Part shown: positions 38,484-49,098 of the stretch, one piece after another
Layout: each line of letters begins with the position of its first letter
How positions within the stretch are numbered: position 1 is the stretch's first letter
Source of the DNA: an uncultured Clostridia bacterium
GTDB taxonomy: Bacteria > Bacillota > Clostridia > TANB77 > CAG-508
DNA: 64,000 nt
Assembly (NCBI GenBank): GCA_947627295.1
Contig: CANQVJ010000007.1
Coordinates: 43,144-107,143 of the forward strand
Direction of reading: 5' to 3'
The notes under the pieces: model-generated
What the model was told of the DNA's origin: nothing
The model's database searches: none
What the model saw: the letters and a program-made list of their open reading frames with translations, nothing else
Position numbers and translations under genes: made by a program

Positions 38484-40732
38484 TTTAAAATTTGAAGATT
38501 TGCATATTTCGCCATAAGCCTCTTGTGGCCGGCCTTTTCGAAATTTATATCTACTTTTAAATCTTCACCTTCTGGTTCGATTTTATTTATTATTCCTTCT
38601 CCAAATTTTTTGTGGTAAATTAACATGCCCTCTTTGTACTGAGATAGGTCGACTTGAGGCTCGTTTTTCTTTAATGAATTTAGGAAGCTATCTGCTGTTC
38701 TTTTGAAGGCAAACCCAATTGTTTCTTTTGGCTTTTGCGTATTTCTTTCATTGTTTCCGTAGGTCCACTCAAATTTACTGTCTCCAAATATGTTGTTTGA
38801 TTTTTTCTCAAATGCTTCTTCATAACCGTCTAAAAGTTCTTTTGGAATTTCTTTTATGAATCTTGATACTGTGTTGTATGTTGTTGAACCAAAGATTGTA
38901 CGCTGTTTTGCAAATGATAAGAATAGGTTTTCTTTGGCTCTTGTAATTCCTACATAACAAAGCCTGCGCTCTTCTTCCATTTCTTGTGGCTCTGCTATTG
39001 ATTTGTTGCTTGGGAAAATTCCTTCTTCCATACCTACTAGGAATACTGCTGGGAATTCTAGGCCTTTGGCACTGTGCAAGGTCATTAGTGTAACACTTTC
39101 TTCTTCGTCTTCTAGGTTGTCTATATCTGATGAAAGTGTGATACTTTCAAGGAATTCGCTGAGGGTGGCATCAGCTGATTCGTTTTCAAACTCGATTGCT
39201 ACTGTTAAGAATTCGTTTAGGTTGTCGATTCTGTTTTCCGCTTCTAGGGTTTTTTCGTTTTTTAGAGCTTTGATGTAGCCTGTATCTTCTAAGGTTTTTG
39301 TTATTAACTCTGATAGAGGAAGTTCGGTTTTGCTAAGCGCTTCTATTTGATTTACGAATTCTCTTGAGTTTAGGAAGACCCTGTTTAGGCCGTATTTATC
39401 AGCATTTTTTAGAATTTCAAACATTGATGTGCCCTGGCTGTTGCTAAGTTGCTCCATTTTATCTACACTGGTTTTGCCAATGCCTCTTTTTGGCTCGTTT
39501 ACTATTCTTCTGAAACTTAGATTATCGCTTGGATTTTGGATTAGCCTTAGGTATGCGATTGTATCTTTGATTTCTTTTCTTTCATAGAATTTTAGGCCAC
39601 CTACAATTTTATATGGGATGTTTTCTCTTCTTAGGATGTCTTCTATTGCTCTGGATTGGGTGTTCATCCTGTATAGTATTGCGAAATCTGAAGGTTTGTA
39701 ATATTCTTCTCTTTTTAGGTGGTTTATTTGGTCTACTATGTATGAGCCTTCGTCATATTCGTTTTGGGCTTGGTAAACTTTTGGCAAGCTTCCCTCTTCA
39801 TTTTGGGTCCATAATTTTTTCTTGTATTTTACTTCATTATTACTGATTACTGAGTTTGCAACTTTTAAGATGTTTCCTGTGCACCTGTAGTTTTGCTCTA
39901 GTTTTATGACTTTGGTGTTTGGGAAGTCTTTTTCAAAGTTTAGGATGTTTGAGATGTCGGCTCCTCTAAATGAATAGATGCCTTGGTCGTTGTCGCCTAC
40001 TACTGTGATGTTGCCGTTTTTTGCTGCTAGTAATGTGATTAGTGTGAATTGAGATTTGTTTGTATCTTGGTATTCGTCGACTAGAACATATTTGAATTTG
40101 TTTGAGTAATATTCTAGTACATCTTCGTTTTCTAGGAATATTTGGATTGTGTAATTTATTATGTCGTCAAAATCTAATGCGTTGTTTTCTATTAACCTTT
40201 GTTGGTATAGCTTGTATACTTCTGCAATGGTTTTCTTGCGGTAGTCGGCTGCTGAGGCTGCATATTGCTCTGGGTCTAGCATTTCGTTTTTGGCGTTACT
40301 TATTTCTGTGATTACGCTTCTTTCTGTGAACATTTTTATGTCTATATCTAGCTCTCTTATGCAGCTTTTGACTAGGATTTTTTGGTCGGTTGCATCAAAG
40401 ATTACAAATGACCTTTCCATGCCTATTCTATCTATGAATCTTCTTAAGATTCTTACACAGATTGAGTGAAAGGTGCCAACCCACATGTCGTTTACGCCTT
40501 CTCCAACTAGTGCTTCAATTCTTTCTTTCATTTCATTTGCTGCTTTGTTTGTGAAGGTTATGGCAAGGATGTCCCATGGTTTTAAATTTTTTTCTTCTAA
40601 TAAGTATGCGATTTTGTGAGTAAGGACTTTTGTTTTACCGCTACCAGCTCCTGCAATTACCAGGCATGGACCTTCTGTGTGGACTACTGCTTCATATTGT
40701 TTTTCGTTTAATTCTTCTAAAATTTTTTGCAT
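38468..40732 (-). CDS. pcrA: UvrD/PcrA-type superfamily 1 DNA helicase
   Basis: The protein has 754 residues. I chose ATG at 40732, which follows GAAGGAG; an in-frame extension to 40795 overlaps the upstream small gene. The helicase motifs are in order: Q motif LNEKQYEAV, Walker A GAGSGKT (residues 28-34), LVDEYQDTN (motif II), QGIYSFRGAD (III), LEQNYRC (IV), TLHSAKGLEFPAVF (V) and YVGITRAKENL (VI). A C-terminal Tudor-like tail has LIYHKKFGEGII. PcrA unwinds DNA 3' to 5' in repair and removes RecA filaments. It lies 16 bases behind the small antitoxin-like gene and is probably translated from the same transcript. Confidence 0.96.
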   Translation of the reverse strand: MQKILEELNEKQYEAVVHTEGPCLVIAGAGSGKTKVLTHKIAYLLEEKNLKPWDILAITFTNKAANEMKERIEALVGEGVNDMWVGTFHSICVRILRRFIDRIGMERSFVIFDATDQKILVKSCIRELDIDIKMFTERSVITEISNAKNEMLDPEQYAASAADYRKKTIAEVYKLYQQRLIENNALDFDDIINYTIQIFLENEDVLEYYSNKFKYVLVDEYQDTNKSQFTLITLLAAKNGNITVVGDNDQGIYSFRGADISNILNFEKDFPNTKVIKLEQNYRCTGNILKVANSVISNNEVKYKKKLWTQNEEGSLPKVYQAQNEYDEGSYIVDQINHLKREEYYKPSDFAILYRMNTQSRAIEDILRRENIPYKIVGGLKFYERKEIKDTIAYLRLIQNPSDNLSFRRIVNEPKRGIGKTSVDKMEQLSNSQGTSMFEILKNADKYGLNRVFLNSREFVNQIEALSKTELPLSELITKTLEDTGYIKALKNEKTLEAENRIDNLNEFLTVAIEFENESADATLSEFLESITLSSDIDNLEDEEESVTLMTLHSAKGLEFPAVFLVGMEEGIFPSNKSIAEPQEMEEERRLCYVGITRAKENLFLSFAKQRTIFGSTTYNTVSRFIKEIPKELLDGYEEAFEKKSNNIFGDSKFEWTYGNNERNTQKPKETIGFAFKRTADSFLNSLKKNEPQVDLSQYKEGMLIYHKKFGEGIINKIEPEGEDLKVDINFEKAGHKRLMAKYANLQILKNGEK

Positions 40733-40748
40733 GTTTTTCTCCTTCAAA

Positions 40749-40901
40749 TTATTTTTTTGAAATTGCTTTGCGAATATTGTCAAAAACTTCTTCATGAGTA
40801 AGTCGTTTCGTTTCAGGATTTTCAGCTTCTTTATCCGCTTCGTCTAAAGCAATTTCAATATATTTATTATATTCAATTAAATCTTCTGATTTTTTTTGCA
40901 T
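40749..40901 (-). CDS. Small antitoxin-like protein, 50 residues, upstream of pcrA
   Basis: An AAGGAG site precedes ATG at 40901. The protein is strongly acidic and helical. The C-terminal half (KRLTHEEVFDNIRKAI) resembles the conserved end of stand-alone antitoxin-like proteins that carry LTHEEVF. It lacks a visible DNA-binding N-terminus, and there is no toxin partner. It contains an in-frame CGA arginine codon in the conserved KRLTHEE segment, showing that CGA is read normally here. Its function in front of pcrA is unknown. Confidence 0.72.
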   Translation of the reverse strand: MQKKSEDLIEYNKYIEIALDEADKEAENPETKRLTHEEVFDNIRKAISKK

Positions 40902-40962
40902 TTTGGACTCCTTTTTGTTGTGTTATTTTTGGTTTAGTGTTATACTTTAGTTAATTTAATCT

Positions 40963-40996
40963 AAAAAAAATTTGATAATATTTTATTATCAAATTT
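40963..40996 (-). terminator. Terminator of tRNA-fMet
   Basis: The 13-bp arms 40968-40980 and 40984-40996 enclose a three-base loop. On the minus strand they are followed by a run of eight T. Confidence 0.85.
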
Positions 40997-41002
40997 TAAA
41001 TG

Positions 41003-41078
<76 letters not shown>

Positions 41079-41089
41079 ATGTCTTTATT

Positions 41090-41118
41090 ATTTTAACATA
41101 TTTTCTAAGATATGTCAA
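41090..41118 (-). promoter_or_regulatory. Promoter of tRNA-fMet
   Basis: The minus strand reads TTGACA (41113-41118), 17 bases, TAAAAT (41090-41095). Confidence 0.82.
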
Positions 41119-41183
41119 TATCTTTATTATATTATATTTATTTTTATATTTTTTATGACTATTTTTTTGAAAGGATGATTGTA

Positions 41184-41867
41184 ATGGGAAAATTATTTGT
41201 TATTGACGGTTCTGACGGAAGTGGAAAACAAACACAATTTGATTGTCTTAAGGAAAGGCTTACTTCTGAAAATATTGATTTCAGGACGGTTAGCTTTCCT
41301 AATTATGATAGCCCAAGCTCTGCTCTTGTTAAGATGTATTTATCTGGCGAGTTTGGAGAAAATGCTAAAGATGTAAATCCTTATGTTTCTTCTACCTTTT
41401 TTGCGGTTGATAGGTTTGCAACTTTTAAGAAGGATTTTGAGGAATATTATAATAATGGTGGTATTATTTTAGCTGACAGATATACTACTGGAAATATGAT
41501 TCACCAGGCTGGAAAGATTTATGATAAAGAGGAACGCTCTAAGTTTTTAAAGTGGCTTTGGAATTTGGAGTTTGAACTTTTTGGTCTTCCTGTACCTGAT
41601 AGAGTTTTCTTTTTAAATATGCCTGTTGAAAATTCTTTAAAACTTATTGAGAATAGGGATAATAAGTTTACTAATACCGCTGAGAAAGATATTCATGAAA
41701 AAGATATTAATCATTTGCATGATGCCTATAATGCTGCTTGTGAAGTTGCTAAGGAATATAATTGGTATGAGGTTAATTGCATGAGCTATGGGGTTGTGCG
41801 TTCGATTGAAGATATTCATGAAGAGATTTATGAGGAAATTAAAAAGATTCTGAAAGAAGGGAATTGA
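41184..41867 (+). CDS. Thymidylate kinase family protein
   Basis: The protein has 227 residues. P-loop IDGSDGSGKQTQ is at residues 7-18, followed by the DR-type motif VDRFATF and then LADRYTTGN, typical of dTMP kinases, which phosphorylate dTMP to dTDP. Between them lies a longer acceptor region than in most bacterial enzymes, and QTQ replaces the more common TTQ. I chose ATG at 41184, with GAAAGG nine bases upstream; ATG at 41175 is an alternative. The stop codon is two bases from the copA start, so the two are co-transcribed. The pairing with a copper ATPase is not functionally obvious. Confidence 0.88.
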   Translation: MGKLFVIDGSDGSGKQTQFDCLKERLTSENIDFRTVSFPNYDSPSSALVKMYLSGEFGENAKDVNPYVSSTFFAVDRFATFKKDFEEYYNNGGIILADRYTTGNMIHQAGKIYDKEERSKFLKWLWNLEFELFGLPVPDRVFFLNMPVENSLKLIENRDNKFTNTAEKDIHEKDINHLHDAYNAACEVAKEYNWYEVNCMSYGVVRSIEDIHEEIYEEIKKILKEGN

Positions 41868-41869
41868 TA

Positions 41870-44075
41870 ATGAAAAAAATAACTTTATCCATAGAAGGTA
41901 TGACTTGCTCGGCATGTTCTAACGGTTTGGAAAAATATTTGAACAAACAAAATGGAATAAAAGTTGCCACTGTAAATTTAGTAATGGCAAATGCAACAGT
42001 GGAATATAATGAGAAAGAATTAACTGTTGAGCAAATTGAAGAATTTGTTAAGCAAGCAGGTTTTAAAAGTTTAGGAGAGTTTAAAGAAATAAAACAAGAA
42101 GGAAAAAGCAAAAAAGAAAAAATTATATTTGCAATTTTTTCAGTTTTAGCAATACTTCTAATGTATATTTCAATGGGGCATATGATAAATTTGCCAACCC
42201 CTCTAAATCCACATACACAATCAGCCGCCTACACAATTACGCTATTTATATTAGCAACAACATTTTTATTTTATGGAGCTGACATCTTAAAAAACGGTTA
42301 CAAAAACTTAATTCATAAAACTCCAAATATGGATACATTGGTTGCAATAGGTGTAATTAGCAGTTACCTATATAGTATTTATGAAATGATATTAGTGTTA
42401 AAAGGAAACATGCATGCCACAATGAATTTATACTTTGAATCAACAGCAATTGTAATATATTTTATAAAACTAGGTCGACTAATAGAAAATTCTCGGAAGG
42501 AGCAAAACCAAAGAAGCCATTAGCAAATTAGTTGAGATAACTCCTGAAAAAGCAGTAATACTTGTGGACGGAAAAGAAAAAGAAGTGACCCTTGACGAAA
42601 TAAAAAAAGGAGATATTGTAATATCTAAACCTGGAGAAAAAATCGCAGTAGACGGAGAAATTATTTCAGGAAGAGCTCACTTAGATGAAGCCTTTATCAC
42701 AGGCGAAAGTAAACCTGTAGCAAAAGAAAAGGGAGATACGGTTATAGCTGGTAGCATGAACTTCGACGGTTACATTGAATACAGAGCAGAAAAAATAGGT
42801 AAAGAAAGTACCATTTCAGAAATAGTAAAATTAGTTGTAGAAGCAAGTAACACCAAAGCACCAATAGCTAAAGTTGCTGACAAAGTTTCAGGATATTTCG
42901 TACCAGCAGTAATAATAATAGCTATACTAACATTAATAATAAATATATTAATTGGAAATCCATTTGGAACTTCATTAATAACATTTGTAACAATTCTAGT
43001 TGTTGCATGCCCATGTAGTTTAGGTTTAGCTACACCACTTGCAATAGTGGTAAGTCAGGGGTTATGTGCAAGTAATAATTTACTAATTAAAAAGAGTGAG
43101 ATTTTAGAAAACGCTCAAAAAACAAATACAATAATATTTGATAAAACAGGAACTCTAACATACGGAAAATTAAAGATTTCAGAAATAAAGAATTATAGTG
43201 ATATAACTAATAAGAAACTAATACAAAAAGTTGGAAGCATAGAAGCAAAATCAAGTCATCCAATAGGTGGAGCATTTTTAAGCTATATGGAAGAAAACAA
43301 AATAAAGCAATTGGAAGTAGAAAGTTTTGAAAATGTTGCAGGTCAAGGAATAACAGCTACAATTGAAAATCAAAAATTTATAATTGGAAATGCTAAAATA
43401 TTAGAAACAAACAAAATCAAAAACACTCACAAAGATGAAGAAGAAGAACTTAGTAAAAAAGGAAATAGTATAATCTATGTAGCTCAAGGAAATGAAGTGA
43501 TAGCACTAATTGGTGTAAATGATATTATTAGAAAAAATGCAAAACAAGTAATAAAAACTCTAAATGAAAAAAATATTGAAACCATAATGCTTACAGGTGA
43601 TAATCAAGAAACAGCACAAAAAATCGCAAGCGAAATAGGCATAACAAAAGTAATTTCAGGAGTTCAGCCACAGGAAAAAGCAAACACTGTAAAAAAATTA
43701 AAAGAAGAAAATAAATATGTAATGATGTGTGGTGACGGTATAAACGACAGCCCAGCCTTAGCCAATGCAGATATAGGCGTAAGTGTAAATAGCGGTTCAG
43801 ATATTGCAATCGATTCATCAGATGTAATTTTAGTAAAGAACAATTTAAACAGTATAATAAACTTAATTAAAATAAGTCAAAAAACAATTAGGAATATAAA
43901 ACAAAATCTGTTCTGGGCATTTTTCTATAATGCTTTAATGATACCAATTGCAATAGGAGTTCTAAAACCAATAGGAATCTCAATAAATCCAATGATAGCA
44001 AGCCTTGCAATGGTAATAAGCAGCATCACCGTAATACTAAATGCTCTAAGGCTAAGAGCAACAAAGTTAAATTAA
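41870..44075 (+). CDS. copA: Copper-type P1B ATPase, read through a +1 shift at CGG
   Basis: Two frames join into one protein of about 734 residues when the C of the in-frame CGG at 42494-42496 is skipped. The junction reads LGRLIENS-G-RSKTKEAISKL, matching the family's conserved KGRTSEAI-type segment. One N-terminal heavy-metal domain has GMTCSAC (C13, C16). Eight membrane segments are expected, with the metal-binding CPC at about residue 379 (VACPCSLGLATP). DKTGTLTYGK (about 423), TGDNQETAQKIA and CGDGINDSPALANADIG follow. CPC plus the N-terminal domain points to Cu(I) export. Without the shift only the N-terminal 218 residues would be made, lacking the ATPase core. Confidence 0.88.
42494..42496 (+). 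other. +1 shift site, in-frame CGG followed by A (copA)
   Basis: The zero frame reads TCT CGG AAG and stops at TAG nine codons on. Skipping C gives TCT GGA AGG AGC AAA ACC AAA GAA GCC. An in-frame CGA arginine codon lies only 16 bases upstream (42476-42478). Confidence 0.78.
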
Positions 44076-44080
44076 TATTA

Positions 44081-44112
44081 AAAAAACTCTAGCGGAGGGC
44101 TAGAGTTTTTTT
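44081..44112. terminator. Bidirectional terminator between copA and the deaminase-like gene
   Basis: AAAAAACTCTAG (44081-44092) pairs with CTAGAGTTTTTT (44100-44111) around a seven-base loop. T runs follow on both strands, and the genes are convergent. Confidence 0.88.
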
Positions 44113-44137
44113 AGTTTTTAATTCTTTAAAATTTTGG

Positions 44138-46652
44138 TTAGGCGATTTCTGGGTTGTCTTCGATTATTTTTTCTACGATGTTTTCACTTAAGTTAAATGG
44201 TACGACATAGCCGTCTAATGAATTTGCTTTTTCTTTAAGTGTTGGGATTTTTTCATTTATGTATATTTTAGATTTTCCTTTTCCGTTTTTTGCTTCTTGT
44301 ACTAAGTTTGATACTGGTGAGTTTCCGTCAAATGCTATTACTACTGAATTTCTTCTTTCAAATATTTCGTAGTTAAAACTTTTGTATATTCCAAAATCTT
44401 CGCTTTCTGGTGATATGCATATTCCGCTTAATTCGTCATTTTCCAAATCTTTTTTAACTTCTGCTGTAACTAGTTTTGGTACTATTGCATCTACTTCAAA
44501 GTTTTTGTTTAGTTCTTTTGAGATGTCTAATACTGCTTTTTCATAACCTTTCATTTTGTGCCCTACTACGAAGTATGCTTTGTTGCTATCTACTTTTTGC
44601 AATAGGTTTCTTATTAGCTCTCTTCCTGCGTTTGTAAGTTCTGTTTCCCTACCTCTTGCATTAAAACTTCCACCTGCAATTATTATTGGAACTTTATTTT
44701 CTGGTAGTTTTTTGATTTTGTTTTTAAGCTCTGTTCTTGTATCTAAGCTGTTTGTTATTCTTAACATTATTTTGTTTTCTGCACTTTGAAGTGATATTTT
44801 TTCTTCTTCATTTAACAACGCTTCTCTTATGGTTCTTCCTTCTAAAAATTTTTCAAATGCTTTAGATTTTTTCTTAAATGTCTTTTCGCTTTTTTCCATT
44901 ATTTCGTTTTCAACTTTTCTCATTTTTTCGAAATCGCTATCGTCTAAACCAAGAAGGTTTTGAAGAGCAAGTTGTTCGTCAATTGTATCAACTCCGTAGA
45001 AGCCGCAGCCGTCGGTTCCTTGAACACATTTTACTCCATTTTCTAAGTATGTTTTTAATGGGTGATCTGCCACATTGCTTAGGTTGTTTAGACGAATATT
45101 TGATGTTATTTGGAATTCAAGGACGGCACCGGTCTTCTTCATGATTTTCATTAGATTCTTTCCTTCTTTTGAGTTTAAATCTTCTGTGTATAGACCGTGA
45201 CCCAACCTGAAGCTTGGCATTTTTTGACCTTCTTTTAGGCTGTTTTGTATGCATTTGATCGATTGCGCAACATTGCTGCTGAAGCTGTCGTTTTCGCCTG
45301 CGTGAATTCTTATTACGAAATCTTTATCTTTTTCTGACACATATTCTACTAATTCTTTGATTACTGGCTGTAATTCGCTTATATCATTTATTTCCTCGCC
45401 GATGAAGTCGCTTCCAACTACATATGGACTTTTTGCTACTGCTTTGATTGTGTTTAGACTTTCTCTTAAATAATCATTGTTTTCTTCATATGGTTTTATT
45501 ATTGTTAGAGGAATTCTTCTGATTGCTGCTAGGAACCTTATTTTTACGCCTGTTTCTTCTTCGATTTTAGGCATTATTTCATGAACTTCTTCTAGGAATT
45601 CTATTGCTGGTAGGCCTGGCTTGCATAAATCTGTGTTTGCGATTTCTGTGTAGTAGATGCCTTGCTTTTTGTATTCTCTAGCTATCCATAATAGCTTGTC
45701 CTGCCTTAGGTTGTTGTTTTTGAAAGGCCCTTCTTCTTTGTCTTTTAACATTTGTTTTAATATTCTTTTTATGCTTCTACTTTTTAGGCTTTCTACCATT
45801 TCATAGGTTAATTTTATTTTTTCTTCGTGTGGGATTCCTTTTGCGAATACATATCTATATAGGTATAGTTTTTCTAGGTTTGTGAAGACTGCTTGACCGT
45901 CTTTTAATATTGATAGGCTTATTCTGATTTTGTGTAGGTTGTGTTCTGCGTTGTCTAAGTTGTTGAAGATTAGGTCTGCAAAGTTTATGAAGACATTGTC
46001 GTCTATTTTTCTTGTGAGTTTTTTACCTGTAAGTTCACAATCTACAAATTGCTTTTCTACTTGTTCTCTTTGTTTCATAAGTGTTGCACTTTGTTCTGGT
46101 GTGATTATTAGTTTCAACTTTTTGATATAATATAGTGGATATTTTATTTGGTGGCTAAGGCCTAAGGCTATTAATGCATCTGCAGATAAATTGGCGTTCA
46201 TGTGGGTGTGTAGGTCGGTTCTAAATTTTGACTTCTTATATATATATGATTTTACTATTGTTTTGTTTATTGGAATTGTGTAGTTTTTTGTTTGCGACAT
46301 AAGTGTTTTGGTGATTGCTGGAATTTTGGCTTTTATTTCGACTTTGCCTGTTGTGTAGATGTTTGCTATTTTTATTCCTCCGAAGTCTAAAAATAAAGAC
46401 CTCTTTATTGTCACCATTTAAACATGCTGATAAAGCGCCTTTTATAACTTTCATATCTGATTCGTTCTTTATTGTTTTTACTCCACATAGTTTGGCTAGG
46501 TTTGTGATTAGGTTACCTGTGCTATGGTTTGGGGTTTCTATTACATATGTTAGTTCTTCAATTTCTTCTGAACCTGCTGGTTTAAACAAATTTACTAATA
46601 TATCTTTTTCTTTGTCTAGATAAAATCTTGTGAAGTATTCTAATTTTTTCAT
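44138..46652 (-). CDS. Large adenosine-deaminase-like protein with C-terminal SLOG-like domain, +1 shift at CGG
   Basis: Two frames join into about 837 residues when the C of the in-frame CGG at 46380-46382 is skipped (FIFRL-G-GIKIANIYTT). The middle is a deaminase-fold hydrolase with the complete set of metal and catalytic motifs: DLHTHM (about residue 149), RIHAGEND (about 450), LGHGLY (about 485) and GTDGCGFYGV (about 547). That matches adenosine/AMP deaminases. The last 190 residues (IIAGGSFNARG, YFVVGHKMKGYE) look Rossmann-like and may be a SLOG-type nucleotide-sensing domain; this is tentative. About 140 N-terminal residues are not recognised. It has its own promoter and follows two uncharacterised genes. 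Substrate unknown: adenosine, AMP or a modified nucleotide are all possible. Confidence 0.75.
46380..46382 (-). other. +1 shift site, in-frame CGG followed by A (deaminase-like gene)
   Basis: The zero frame reads CTT CGG AGG AAT. Skipping C gives CTT GGA GGA ATA AAA and leads into the 759-codon open frame. Confidence 0.75.
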
Positions 46653-46699
46653 TTTCTACCTCCTATCCACTTAAAATTTTTAAACATATATTAAAACTA

Positions 46700-46728
46700 A
46701 TTATACCACAAATCTTACGCAATTGCAA
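46700..46728 (-). promoter_or_regulatory. Promoter of the deaminase-like gene
   Basis: The minus strand reads TTGCAA (46723-46728), 17 bases, TATAAT (46700-46705). The sequence just before and within the -35 box, AAAGAAAACTATTGC, recurs at the same position in the int promoter at 58464-58492. Confidence 0.8.
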
Positions 46729-46803
46729 TAGTTTTCTTTAATTTTTATGTAAACAAATAAAAATGTCTAAGGATTTGTCAACAATCTAAAAAAGAAGAGG
46801 AGG

Positions 46804-49098
46804 TTATCTTTCCTCTTCTTCTATTTCTCCTAGGATTGGGGCTATTTGCCTTCTTTTTTCTTCATTTAATTCTGAGAGATCTATTTTTGAACCCAATTGT
46901 TTTAGCGCTTTTCTTATTTGATTTACGATTCGAATTTCTTTTTCTTCGTCGTCATTTGCTGGTGCTGTTACTAAATCTTTTATTTTGACTTTTCCACCTT
47001 CTTGGGTGTATATGAGCGCCATTCTTGGAGTTTTTAAGACTTTATCTGTGATTTCTTCTGGTTCATAATCTTTGCCTTCTTCTGCTTCTTTCATCCTTCT
47101 TATTGATAATTGCTCTACATTTGGCAAGGCTCCTTCTTCATATTCTGGAACATCGTCTTCGTAAATTGCAAGCGGCTTGCGATTTGGGGTTTTCGACTCT
47201 TCTTCTCCTACTACCACGAATTGGCCGCCGTACTGGTCGCTAAAATTTCCAGCATCTACATATAGTGCATCTGTGTAAAGAGAGTGAAATCTATCGTCTA
47301 ATGGAAGTGTGTTGTTTGACCTATCTAGACCGAATTCGCCCTGCTCATATTTTTGGTTGAGCGCCTCTCTAACATCGTTGTAGCCTGCACCTATTGTTAC
47401 TCTGTTTAGGACGAGTGCCTCATATTGATTTTTTGTGATGTAGCCTTGTTCCAACATTTCCTGATATGTTTTTTCGTCTTCTTTTACGAGCTCAATGCTT
47501 GCTTGTTTGTAGACTTCTAGGACTTGGTTTGCAAGGCCTTCTCTTCCTATTTCAGGATATTCCTTTTCATACTGATTGAATATTCTTTTTGGGATTTCTA
47601 TGTTGTCAAAACATACGGTTTTTTGATTTCTCCAGACCCAACTTTGTGCAACAATTCTGCCTTCTGGGTCTTTCACGCAGAAGATTCTGCCGTCTTCTGA
47701 CAGTACGCTATGCATCATGCATGATTCGCCCTGCTCTTCTATTACCTGACAACAATCTGTGACATTACCTATTGTTAGTGCTAGGGGGTCGTCTAGTCTT
47801 AGCATTTCATATGTAAATCCTTGGTTTTCCCCCTCGACTCTAGGGATGCTGGAATATTCTCTTTTTTCTCCTTCATTATATAATTGCTGCAATTGCTCGA
47901 AATAAGCTTGGGAGTAGCCTTCCTTTTTTACTGTTTGAGCGACCCTTTCGTTTCCGATATCGACATTTTCATAGGCTAGCGAATTGCTTTCTATATAATC
48001 TAGCGTTCTTTGCAATGTGAGACCTTTAGCGGCGTTGTGGGCTTTTATTCCACTAAATTCTTTTTGCACCCTTCCTATTTGCTCTATTGCTTCTGGATTT
48101 GAAATTATTTCTTCTAAGTTTTCACTAAAGAATGTTGCAAATTCAGGGTTGTACTGCATTTTCAGATTTCTCAATAGTTTGCGCGCTTTTTTCAAATTTA
48201 GTATTGTTGGGAATTCAGCTTTTTCTAACAATGTTCTAATTTTTTTGACATTTTTTTTGTTTTTTTGCTTGTCTAATTTTAGGACATATTTTCCTTCTTC
48301 TGTTTGGGCATATGCTTTGTCAAAAATTGCTTCTATTTCATTGTTTATTTCCATTGATTCAAGGTAATCGTCATGCCACCTGTTTGTTTCATTTACTTCA
48401 TTTGATAGATATTCTTTGATTTTCTCGTGCTGTTCTTGAGACATTTCTTTTGGGATGTCTGTAAATATTTTCATTATTTTGCCGACGGCTGAGCTGTCGT
48501 CATGAAAAACTCCCATGGTATAGGCTAATTTTAGCATGTTTAGCTTATCTTCTTCTGACTCGTTGTAGTTTTCAATTCTTGAAATCATTGACCATTGTTT
48601 GCTGTTTCTGTTGTAGTTATCCATTTCTTCTTCTGGCATGTTTAGCATGACTACATAGTGTGGCACAAACCTTTCTCCAGTAGACTGATACCAACTTTTT
48701 AATAGCTCTTCTTCATGTAATTCCACCATTTTTTCAACGATTTCTAAGCTTCTAGTTCCTAGTTTGATAGTTGCTTGTATGTCTAAGAGTTTGAATAATT
48801 TTTCATATTTTCTTGGAAATACTCTTTTTAGATTTTTTCCTTTTAGATATTCTCTCCATTCTGGATGATGCTTCATTGCGCTAAAATCAAGTATTTTCAT
48901 GTCTAAGACATCTCTTCCTATTCTGTGATGTTCATAGTAATACTCTTTTAGTTCTTCGGGTGCCGTGCTGTCTAAAAACAATTCTGGATGCCTTACTTGG
49001 AAGGACATTGGTATGTTTTCATCTAGCGCAATTGCTCTATTTAATAGGGCTTCTTCTATTTCTTTTTCAGTCATGTTGTTTAACATTTCTTTATTCAT
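46804..49098 (-). CDS. Uncharacterised 764-residue protein with a TDCCQ/AQSWVWRN core
   Basis: I do not recognise a named family. The first half (about 1-430) is helical and charged. The central part (about 430-520) has LTIGNVTDCCQVIEEQG, then SCMMHSVLS, IFCVKDPEGRIVAQSWVWRN and CFDNIEI. This resembles the small acyltransferase-like fold seen in PcfJ-type proteins, with a paired cysteine at the start. The C-terminal 240 residues are acidic, without motifs. No signal peptide or membrane segment is visible, so it is cytoplasmic. Its start overlaps the stop of the preceding gene by eight bases, implying translational coupling. The deaminase-like gene follows after 150 bases with its own promoter. 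Confidence 0.6.
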   Translation of the reverse strand: MNKEMLNNMTEKEIEEALLNRAIALDENIPMSFQVRHPELFLDSTAPEELKEYYYEHHRIGRDVLDMKILDFSAMKHHPEWREYLKGKNLKRVFPRKYEKLFKLLDIQATIKLGTRSLEIVEKMVELHEEELLKSWYQSTGERFVPHYVVMLNMPEEEMDNYNRNSKQWSMISRIENYNESEEDKLNMLKLAYTMGVFHDDSSAVGKIMKIFTDIPKEMSQEQHEKIKEYLSNEVNETNRWHDDYLESMEINNEIEAIFDKAYAQTEEGKYVLKLDKQKNKKNVKKIRTLLEKAEFPTILNLKKARKLLRNLKMQYNPEFATFFSENLEEIISNPEAIEQIGRVQKEFSGIKAHNAAKGLTLQRTLDYIESNSLAYENVDIGNERVAQTVKKEGYSQAYFEQLQQLYNEGEKREYSSIPRVEGENQGFTYEMLRLDDPLALTIGNVTDCCQVIEEQGESCMMHSVLSEDGRIFCVKDPEGRIVAQSWVWRNQKTVCFDNIEIPKRIFNQYEKEYPEIGREGLANQVLEVYKQASIELVKEDEKTYQEMLEQGYITKNQYEALVLNRVTIGAGYNDVREALNQKYEQGEFGLDRSNNTLPLDDRFHSLYTDALYVDAGNFSDQYGGQFVVVGEEESKTPNRKPLAIYEDDVPEYEEGALPNVEQLSIRRMKEAEEGKDYEPEEITDKVLKTPRMALIYTQEGGKVKIKDLVTAPANDDEEKEIRIVNQIRKALKQLGSKIDLSELNEEKRRQIAPILGEIEEEER

